Shown here: in pieces, positions 1 to 5,393 of the stretch
How positions within the stretch are numbered: position 1 is the stretch's first letter
Layout of the letters: each line of letters opens with the position of its first letter
NCBI GenBank assembly: GCA_945875135.1
Contig: CAMCJO010000058.1
Location: forward strand, 1-9,517
Origin: an uncultured Porphyromonas sp.
GTDB lineage: Bacteria > Bacteroidota > Bacteroidia > Bacteroidales > Porphyromonadaceae
Length of the DNA: 9,517 bases
Direction of reading: 5' to 3'
The notes under the pieces: model-generated
What the model was told of the DNA's origin: nothing
What the model saw: the letters and a program-made list of their open reading frames with translations, nothing else
Databases searched by the model: none
Made by a program: the position numbers and the translations under genes

Positions 1-251
1 GTCTTTTGCTCAAGGGGGCTTGGAAATCAAAAATAGAAAGCTCAACTGCTTCAATCCTACGGTTGAGCCCCCTTAATGTGCCCTTTCTGACTTTTATCGG
101 ACAGTGATATTTCCAAAAAGCTTTCCACCGTTGGAAAACTTTCGCACCTCAACTCGGTCGAGTAGCGATGGCACTTTTTTCGAGATGAGCCGTCGGTCGT
201 CATGGTGCGTGTTGCGGTGCTGGGGGAGATTCGTTGTCTACAAACATTTAG
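1..251. other. Non-coding leader region with overlapping inverted repeats
   Basis: No convincing gene was found here. An open frame runs in from 104 and joins the first GYF_2 gene, but its extra 59 residues have no family resemblance and contain the gene's own promoter box, so I treat it as untranslated. The segment holds AAGGGGGCT (12-20) complementary to AGCCCCCTT (66-74), and GCTCAAC (40-46) complementary to GTTGAGC (62-68). These two pairings share bases on the right side and exclude each other. A further hairpin lies at 117-142. None is followed by a run of T long enough to call an intrinsic terminator. The segment may be the 3' end or downstream spacer of a gene lying left of the window. 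Confidence 0.5.
117..142. repeat. Inverted repeat (TTTCCA/TGGAAA hairpin)
   Basis: TTTCCA (122-127) pairs with TGGAAA (132-137) around a CCGT loop. After one C/A mismatch the stem continues with AAAG (117-120) against CTTT (139-142). Another TTCCA lies just outside at 111-115. No T-run follows, so this is not an obvious terminator. It may be a dispersed intergenic repeat or a protein-binding dyad. Confidence 0.5.
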
Positions 252-259
252 TACCTTTG
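252..259 (+). promoter_or_regulatory. Bacteroidota-type promoter -7 box for first GYF_2-CD225 gene
   Basis: TACCTTTG matches the Bacteroidota sigma-ABfr -7 consensus TAnnTTTG exactly and lies 21 bases before the ATG at 281. No good TTG-type -33 element is found at 18-20 bases upstream; the nearest TTG (234-236) is only 15 away. The paralogous gene downstream has the identical box at nearly the same distance from its ATG, which strengthens the call. Confidence 0.6.
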
Positions 260-280
260 GCTGTATGGAAGAGTAATCTC

Positions 281-796
281 ATGAAGCAATACTACATCAT
301 TCGCAATGATCAGCCAGCTGGACCCTATACGCTGGAGGAGCTTGCCACGATGGAGATCACACCCGACACGATTGTCTGGGCTGAGGATATAGTTGACTGG
401 ATACCCGCTTATCAGGTGAGCGAGCTCAACTCGCTCTTTGCTTCCACTACTGCACAGACGCCTCCTCCTTATCAGGTGCCATCTGGTCGGGCGACTGAGG
501 CTCCTCGCTACGATACTACAGGCCCAGAGGATCGGCCATCAGTTCGTCCTCCTATGCCACCTACCTATCTCGTCTGGAGTATTCTTGTGACCATCTTTCT
601 CTGTCGCATAGCAGGAATTGTTGCGATTGTTTACTCTACACAGGTCTCCTCTTGCTACTACGCTGGCAACTATGAGGGTGCTGCCTATGCTAGCCGTCAA
701 GCTCGCTGGTGGGTTAGAGTCCCAGCTTTCAGCTATCTAGGGCTCTTCCTAGTAGGTCTTGTTGGAGGTCTATTTGGATGGATCATTAACGGATGA
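281..796 (+). CDS. GYF_2 (DUF4339) - CD225/dispanin membrane protein, copy 1
   Basis: A 171-residue protein with two recognisable parts. Residues 1-53 form a GYF_2/DUF4339 domain, beginning MKQYYIIRND, with the GPYTLEEL and IVWAEDIVDW motifs; such domains are thought to bind proline-rich peptides. Residues 54-93 are a Pro-rich linker. Residues 95-168 resemble a CD225/dispanin domain, with a first hydrophobic segment (about 96-118), the conserved stretch QVSSCYYAGNYEGAAYASRQA, and a second hydrophobic segment (about 150-168). It probably sits in the inner membrane with the GYF domain in the cytoplasm. I chose the start at 281 because it aligns exactly with the start of the next gene and lies just after a promoter box; a longer frame from 104 is possible but unlikely. 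Relative to copy 2, the second hydrophobic segment has diverged and the Cys pair is reduced to one Cys. Function is unknown. Confidence 0.85.
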   Translation: MKQYYIIRNDQPAGPYTLEELATMEITPDTIVWAEDIVDWIPAYQVSELNSLFASTTAQTPPPYQVPSGRATEAPRYDTTGPEDRPSVRPPMPPTYLVWSILVTIFLCRIAGIVAIVYSTQVSSCYYAGNYEGAAYASRQARWWVRVPAFSYLGLFLVGLVGGLFGWIING

Positions 797-842
797 ATCA
801 ATGGAGCGAGACGCATAGTGACGCAGATAACTCTTTTAGCTA

Positions 843-873
843 TTTGCTAGCAACTCCGAAAGTGCTACCTTTG
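843..873 (+). promoter_or_regulatory. Promoter for second GYF_2-CD225 gene
   Basis: TTTG (843-846), 19 bases, then TACCTTTG (866-873) gives both the -33 and -7 elements of the Bacteroidota promoter at the expected spacing, 25 bases before the ATG at 899. A perfect 10-base palindrome, TTGCTAGCAA (844-853), overlaps the -33 element and could be an operator. No terminator is seen between 797 and 842, so read-through from copy 1 is also possible. Confidence 0.75.
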
Positions 874-898
874 TGGTGTACAAACTAATCAATCTTCG

Positions 899-1429
899 AT
901 GAAGCAATACTATATCATTCGCAATGAACAGCAAGCTGGCCCCTACTCCCTAGAGGAGCTGGCTGCGATGGGGATCACACCCGACACGATAGTCTGGACT
1001 GAGGGTATGGCCGACTGGACGCCTGCTCGTCAGGTGAGCGAGCTCGCCTCACTCTTTACAACGACTGCGCAGACACCACCCAGCTACAGTGCCCCTAGCT
1101 ATGGCGCACCGCAGTACAGTCGTCCTCCGCAGTACAGCACACCAACCGAGCAACCGCCTATGCCCCAGACCTACCTCGCATGGAGTATCGCTGTGACGAT
1201 CCTCTGTTGCCTCGTCGGGGGTATCGTGGCGATCGTCTACTCTTCGCAAGTCTCCTCTCGATACATCGCGGGTGACTACGAGGGTGCTGAATATGCTAGC
1301 CGTCAGGCTCGTATATGGATCATCGTCTCGGCCTGCGTTGGCTTGCTTGTGGGCATAGTTTACACTATCTGGATGCTCTTTTTTGCAACTTCGATGGCAG
1401 CCTTTTCTGAAGGAATGTCTGGCATCTAG
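899..1429 (+). CDS. GYF_2 (DUF4339) - CD225/dispanin membrane protein, copy 2
   Basis: A 176-residue paralogue of the preceding gene. Residues 1-53 are the GYF_2/DUF4339 domain (GPYSLEELAAM, IVWTEGMADWTPARQV). Residues 54-90 form a Pro/Tyr/Ser-rich linker containing short repeats such as APSYGAPQYSRPPQYS. Residues 91-165 match the CD225/dispanin pattern well: TYLAWSIAVTILCC, then GGIVAIVYSSQVSSRYIAGDYEGAEYASRQAR, then a second membrane segment from about 139 to 163. The double Cys at 103-104 sits at the position typical of this family, whose best-known eukaryotic members are the IFITM proteins. The probable topology is two membrane segments with a cytoplasmic N-terminal domain. The start is fixed by the family motif and by the promoter 25 bases upstream. 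The gene ends 20 bases before a strong terminator. What the protein does in the cell is not known; the domain assignment is firm. Confidence 0.9.
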   Translation: MKQYYIIRNEQQAGPYSLEELAAMGITPDTIVWTEGMADWTPARQVSELASLFTTTAQTPPSYSAPSYGAPQYSRPPQYSTPTEQPPMPQTYLAWSIAVTILCCLVGGIVAIVYSSQVSSRYIAGDYEGAEYASRQARIWIIVSACVGLLVGIVYTIWMLFFATSMAAFSEGMSGI

Positions 1430-1449
1430 AAGTCTTTATAACATATAGT

Positions 1450-1496
1450 GAGATCAGGTCGTGGAGTCTAAGTGCTCTGCGACCTGATCTCTTTTT
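1450..1496 (+). terminator. Strong intrinsic terminator after the GYF_2-CD225 pair
   Basis: GAGATCAGGTCG (1450-1461) pairs perfectly with CGACCTGATCTC (1480-1491). The stem continues inward with G-T and Watson-Crick pairs to about 18 pairs closing a 6-base loop, and TTTTT (1492-1496) follows at once. It lies 20 bases after the stop codon at 1429. Confidence 0.93.
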
Positions 1497-1650
1497 AGCG
1501 GGAGAGGCTTCAGGGGGACACACCCTGTAGGCACGTCGATATTCAGTGCCAAAAGATACGTTTCTCAACTAAGCGGCGGGCAATTTTGACTTAGTTGCGA
1601 TCTATGGTACAGCTTCGCACTAATTGACCCTTTATTCGATGACGGTTGCT
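1497..1650. other. Intergenic spacer with cluster of small inverted repeats
   Basis: No gene was seen. The segment contains three short dyads in a row: CAGGG/CCCTG (1511-1527), GGCAC/GTGCC (1530-1550) and CAACTAAG/CTTAGTTG (1566-1597, loop of 16). None is followed by a T-run. Any short reading frame here lacks a recognisable start context or domain. Confidence 0.5.
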
Positions 1651-1680
1651 TACATTTGCACGCAATAACGCAAAATGTAA
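1650..1680 (+). promoter_or_regulatory. TonB-receptor promoter -7 box inside an imperfect dyad
   Basis: TACATTTG (1651-1658) is an exact TAnnTTTG -7 box, 26 bases before the ATG at 1685. No good -33 TTG is at the right distance. The box is the left arm of a dyad: TTACATTTGC (1650-1659) against GCAAAATGTAA (1670-1680), identical on inversion apart from one additional A. A dyad centred on the likely transcription start is a plausible repressor site, for example for iron or another nutrient signal. That reading is inference. Confidence 0.6.
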
Positions 1681-1684
1681 GTAT

Positions 1685-4036
1685 ATGATGAACCTACGAC
1701 AACTACTTTTTATTCCCTTGGCAAGTCTACTCTTCTTGCCACTACAGGGGGCTATCGACGAAATGCCTACTGTCGCAGACTCGACGATGACCTACGAACT
1801 AGACGAGGTGAGAGTCCTAACCCATCGTCCTCTACTGCGCCAAGCGGGTCTCTTGATGAGTACTCCTGGAGCGATGAGTCTTGTGACCCCGACGATGCTT
1901 CGTGAGTATGACATAAAGCATCTGTCAGACTTGACGGCGGTAGTCCCTAATCTCTACATGCCCGACTACGGCTCGCGTCTCACCTCACCGATCTACATGC
2001 GTGGTATCGGCACGCGTAGTGGCGGGCAGTCCACCGCATTCTTTATCGATGGCGTACCCGTGCTCAATAGTTCGATCAATCGTTACCTCCTCGGCATCGA
2101 GTCTATAGAGGTGATGAGCGGAGCACTGAGCAACATCTACGGGCGCAACGCTATGGCGGGCACCATCCTCCTGACCTCTCGCTCGCCTATTGATGACCCC
2201 GCACTGGATGTACGTGCTAGAGCTGGTAATCATGGGATTGTCGAGGGAGCTGCGCGACTGGCTCACGCCTTTAACTCCAAGGTGGGTCTCGCCCTTGGGG
2301 GGTATTACAATAGAAATAACGGCTTCTATACGAATGCTTTCGATGGCACGCCAGCTGATGCTGAGGAGGCGTATGGTGCCAACATGCACTTCGAGTGGCG
2401 TCCTGATGCTTCGCAGAGGTTGCGCCTTGCGGGTGTATGGGATGGTGTACGGCAGGGTGCTTTCCCCTATGCGATGATCAACCCCAAGAGTGGCGAGACG
2501 ATGCCGATCAACTACAACGCCCCAGGCTCCTACGATCGTACCGTCGGGGAGGCGCGTCTAGCTTATGACAAGAGCTGGGACGAGGCTCGACTAGACTTCA
2601 CCGCTAGCTACCAAGCACTACGAGACAACATGCTGATGGATCAGGACTACACGCCTCGAGATATATTTACGATCAATCAAAAGCAACATCAAGATGCTGT
2701 CACGGCCGACCTCACCCTGCGCAATAAGGAGCAGATGACCTACAACTGGACACTGGGGCTCAATGGTATCTACCAGATGAACCACCTAGAGGTCCCCGTA
2801 GCGATACGCCCCGAGGGGCTGATGGCTATGATACAGCCTGGACTAAATAGGGCAAATGAGAATGACAAAGTACCTGTACAGATGATGGTCGACGCCTCTA
2901 AGGAGCGAGTCAACCACAACCTCTTTGACAAGCGCAGCTATGGCGTAGCCCTTTATCACGAGAGTAATCTGCACGAGCCGTTTGGCTGGACTGGCTTTGA
3001 CCTTAACCTAGGTCTGCGTATTGACGCTGAGCGTCAGGCGATGGACTTCGACAGCGACTTTAGCCTAGGGCTAGAGGTAGCTCCAAAGGCTAAGCCTGAG
3101 GCAAAGCGGCACTTTGACGTGACCAGCCGCTTGGTAGGTGAGGGAGCCTATCAAGACTTCTTCCAGGTCCTCCCTAAGCTCTCTCTGAGCTATCGCCCCA
3201 CGGCTGGTAGCTACCTCTTTGTCGCAGCCTCTAAGAGCTACAAGACAGGTGGATACAATGAGCAGATGATGACCGAGGTGCTGATGCAGCAGGCGCAACA
3301 TGAGATGATGGCACTCGTCATGTCGCAGGGCAAGCAGCAGCCACAGGTACAGACGGGCGATGCTAACCTAGCCGCCTTCAAGCCTGAGCACGCTTATAAC
3401 CTAGAGCTGGGCGGACGTCTCCTGACGCTACAAGATCGCCTCTTCGTGTCGGCTACGCTCTTCGGCTCATGGATACGAGACCTACAGGTGGCACGATTCG
3501 TGACCACTGGTACGGGACGCACGACGGCCAATGCTGGTAAGGCGCTCTCGCTCGGTGCTGAGGCGAGTGTCAAGGCACGTATATGGCGTTCGCTCACGAT
3601 CTCTGCGCAGTATGGCTATACGCACGCTACCTTCCAAGACTACCTCACGAGCCGTGCTAATCCTAAGGGAGGTGCACCGATAGAGGTAAACTATGAGGGT
3701 AACTATATCCCCTACGTTCCAGCACATACCTACGCCACGATGCTACAGCTGAATGAGCCTATCCAGACCTCCTGGCTCAAGGGTGTACTCGCCTCGGTAG
3801 AGCTACGTGGCAATGGCCCTATCTACTGGGACTCAGAGAATCAGCATCGCCAAGATCCCTACATGACGCTCGGAGCACGCCTCGGCGTACGTCTCCCCTA
3901 CGTCACCGTAGCCATCTGGGGGCGCAACCTGACGGACACGCGCTATGCGACCTTCTACTTCCAGTCGTTTGGCAATTCCTTCCTCCAGCAGGCGCAGCCA
4001 CGCACCTTCGGTGCTGACCTCTCCTTCCACTTCTAG
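1685..4036 (+). CDS. TonB-dependent outer-membrane receptor, siderophore-type
   Basis: This protein of about 783 residues imports a ligand across the outer membrane using TonB energy. Residues 1-22 are a signal peptide (MMNLRQLLFIPLASLLFLPL). A TonB-box-like segment, LDEVRVLT, lies at about 39-46. The plug domain follows (about 50-170), with YMRGIGTRSGG near 104-114, FFIDGVPV and YGRNAMAG from 152. The remainder is a beta-barrel ending in GRNLTDTRYATFYFQ and a C-terminal Phe (FGADLSFHF), as expected for outer-membrane insertion. It lacks the N-terminal carboxypeptidase-regulatory-like domain of SusC proteins and has no SusD neighbour, so an iron-chelate or other small-metal-complex ligand is more likely than a glycan; the ligand cannot be read from sequence. 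I prefer the ATG at 1685 (or 1688) because a TTG at 1646 would lie upstream of the -7 box and would add residues ahead of the signal peptide. One predicted loop (528-546) is rich in Met. Confidence 0.9.
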   Translation: MMNLRQLLFIPLASLLFLPLQGAIDEMPTVADSTMTYELDEVRVLTHRPLLRQAGLLMSTPGAMSLVTPTMLREYDIKHLSDLTAVVPNLYMPDYGSRLTSPIYMRGIGTRSGGQSTAFFIDGVPVLNSSINRYLLGIESIEVMSGALSNIYGRNAMAGTILLTSRSPIDDPALDVRARAGNHGIVEGAARLAHAFNSKVGLALGGYYNRNNGFYTNAFDGTPADAEEAYGANMHFEWRPDASQRLRLAGVWDGVRQGAFPYAMINPKSGETMPINYNAPGSYDRTVGEARLAYDKSWDEARLDFTASYQALRDNMLMDQDYTPRDIFTINQKQHQDAVTADLTLRNKEQMTYNWTLGLNGIYQMNHLEVPVAIRPEGLMAMIQPGLNRANENDKVPVQMMVDASKERVNHNLFDKRSYGVALYHESNLHEPFGWTGFDLNLGLRIDAERQAMDFDSDFSLGLEVAPKAKPEAKRHFDVTSRLVGEGAYQDFFQVLPKLSLSYRPTAGSYLFVAASKSYKTGGYNEQMMTEVLMQQAQHEMMALVMSQGKQQPQVQTGDANLAAFKPEHAYNLELGGRLLTLQDRLFVSATLFGSWIRDLQVARFVTTGTGRTTANAGKALSLGAEASVKARIWRSLTISAQYGYTHATFQDYLTSRANPKGGAPIEVNYEGNYIPYVPAHTYATMLQLNEPIQTSWLKGVLASVELRGNGPIYWDSENQHRQDPYMTLGARLGVRLPYVTVAIWGRNLTDTRYATFYFQSFGNSFLQQAQPRTFGADLSFHF

Positions 4037-4062
4037 AGGCGCAGATCAGTAGCAACAAAGCA

Positions 4063-4097
4063 AGCCACCCGCTCTAACGAACGGGTGGCTGACTTTT
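4063..4097 (+). terminator. Intrinsic terminator after the TonB-dependent receptor
   Basis: AGCCACCCG (4063-4071) pairs perfectly with CGGGTGGCT (4082-4090) across a 10-base loop. GAC and then TTTTATTT follow. It lies 26 bases past the stop codon at 4036 and separates the receptor from the next transcription unit. Confidence 0.87.
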
Positions 4098-4256
4098 ATT
4101 TAGAGGTGTCAGGGGCGGGGCACTCTAGGAATAGAATATTTTAGTCCGACGAGGTGATGACACGATATTTACGTGGAGAATGGAGCGTCTTCACGTGGAG
4201 ATCAGACGTTAGCTTATCTAGTACCGTCTATCAGCTCGGGGGAAAGTCCGATTTAA
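4098..4256. other. Intergenic spacer between receptor terminator and yitT promoter
   Basis: No gene was seen. The segment includes a weak dyad TAGAG/CTCTA (4101-4127) and a short direct repeat described separately. Nothing here matches an RNA gene that I can recognise. Confidence 0.5.
4168..4211. repeat. Two-copy imperfect tandem repeat (ACGTGGAGA core)
   Basis: ACGTGGAGA occurs at 4171-4179 and again at 4193-4201, a period of 22 bases. Both copies are preceded by TT(T/C), and each is followed a few bases later by an AGCGT or AGACGT motif. The unit lies about 70 bases upstream of the yitT promoter box. It could be an activator-binding site or a piece of a dispersed repeat. Confidence 0.55.
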
Positions 4257-4286
4257 CTGGTGGGTATGTGCTATTTTGTATCTTTG
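4257..4286 (+). promoter_or_regulatory. Promoter of the yitT-porin-argS-mnmA unit
   Basis: TATCTTTG (4279-4286) matches TAnnTTTG exactly. CTG (4257-4259), one base from the -33 consensus TTG, lies 19 bases upstream. The predicted 5' untranslated leader to the ATG at 4367 is about 75 bases. A weak CTATCG/CGATAG dyad (4298-4303 with 4334-4339) lies within it. Confidence 0.65.
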
Positions 4287-4366
4287 CACTCAGATACCTA
4301 TCGGAGAGCGTCGCCTAGAGCGTAGTAGCCTCGCGATAGATCTCTCACTACGTAATACGCTTCTTA

Positions 4367-5371
4367 ATGAAATACAAGCTCCCCAGTAAGGATGAACTTC
4401 GTACCCGCCTAGCAGCTCTGCCTGCTCAGGCCGCTGACCTACTCTCTAGTCGTAAGTTTTGGTACGAACTGATCTTGATGACCGTCGCCATGTTTATCGG
4501 TGCCATGGCGGTACACTACTTCCTCGCCCCTAGTGGTCTGATCGTCGGCTCGGTGACGGGACTAGGCATCGTGCTGGAGCGACTGCTCCCAGTCATGTCG
4601 CTGGGATCCTATATGTTTCTCATCAATGCGATCTTGCTGCTGCTCTCCTTCATCCTGATCGGTAACGAGTTTGGTGCTAAGACTTGCTACACGGCACTGA
4701 TCTTAGGACCGTTTGTCGACTTGATGGGCTGGATCGATCCTGTCAGTGGGTCGATGTTTGCTCAGGAGGTGCAGGGCCAGATGGTGAATAATCCGGGATT
4801 TGACTTGGTTTGCTTCATCTTGGTGATGAGTGCGGCGCAAGCGATCCTCTTTAGCATCAACGCCTCGACGGGCGGACTAGATATCTTGGCCAAGATCTTC
4901 AACAAGTACCTCCACGTACCACTAGGTGTGTCGGTAACGATCGCTGGAGGTCTGATCTGCTGCTCCGCCTTTCTGACCAGTCCTACGGGCTTGGTGATCA
5001 TGGGTCTGGTGGGGACTTGGCTCAATGGCTTGATCCTCGACTACTTTATGACCCGCATGAGCTCGCGAACACGCGTTTATGTCATCTCCAAGGATTGGGA
5101 GCATATCCGTGACTATGTGATCCACACGCTCAATCGTGGGGTGACGATCCACCCCGTGACGGGAGGCTACTCGGGCGAGGAGCACAAGCAGCTGGAGTGC
5201 ATCTTGACACGGGATGAGTTTGGCAAGCTGCTGGATCATCTGCGTGCCGAGCGTATGGATCCCTTTATCACCTCAGACCCTGTCAGCGAGGTGTACGGTC
5301 TGTGGCGCAAGAAGAACCAGCGTGAGGAGCTCACGCTCGAGACGGGGACGCCTGATGAGAAGACCTTTTAG
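4367..5371 (+). CDS. YitT family membrane protein (DUF161 + DUF2179)
   Basis: A 334-residue integral inner-membrane protein. After a charged N-terminus (1-30), hydrophobic segments occur near 33-50, 52-72, 80-98, 107-121, 145-164, 185-203 and 207-228, forming the YitT membrane domain. It carries the family motif STGGLDILAKIFNKY (167-181). The soluble C-terminal part (about 233-312) is a DUF2179 domain with the diagnostic GGYSGEEHKQLECIL (266-280) and a closing DPFITSDPVSEVYG. Members of this family are widespread; their transported substrate, if any, is not established. The ATG at 4367 is the natural start because it is followed by a typical basic N-terminus and lies downstream of a good promoter. 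It is the first gene of a closely spaced unit, with 22 bases to the porin gene. Confidence 0.92.
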   Translation: MKYKLPSKDELRTRLAALPAQAADLLSSRKFWYELILMTVAMFIGAMAVHYFLAPSGLIVGSVTGLGIVLERLLPVMSLGSYMFLINAILLLLSFILIGNEFGAKTCYTALILGPFVDLMGWIDPVSGSMFAQEVQGQMVNNPGFDLVCFILVMSAAQAILFSINASTGGLDILAKIFNKYLHVPLGVSVTIAGGLICCSAFLTSPTGLVIMGLVGTWLNGLILDYFMTRMSSRTRVYVISKDWEHIRDYVIHTLNRGVTIHPVTGGYSGEEHKQLECILTRDEFGKLLDHLRAERMDPFITSDPVSEVYGLWRKKNQREELTLETGTPDEKTF

Positions 5372-5393
5372 TATTACCAGATTTACCTAGACT

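Noticed and set aside
51..72. Reverse-strand similarity to a 16S rRNA phrase (GGGCTCAACCGT)
   Set aside because: Only about a dozen bases resemble rRNA from memory and the flanks do not continue the match; it is better explained by the local inverted repeats.
104..280. Open frame extending the first GYF_2 gene upstream by 59 residues
   Set aside because: The extension contains the promoter -7 box, has no family resemblance, and the paralogue begins exactly at the internal Met (281).
1646..1684. TTG start adding 13 residues to the TonB-dependent receptor
   Set aside because: The TTG lies upstream of the TACATTTG promoter box, and the signal peptide begins properly at 1685.
1985..2389. Minus-strand open frame of 134 codons inside the receptor gene
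   Set aside because: It is a shadow of a strongly supported plus-strand gene, with no domain, promoter or compositional support.
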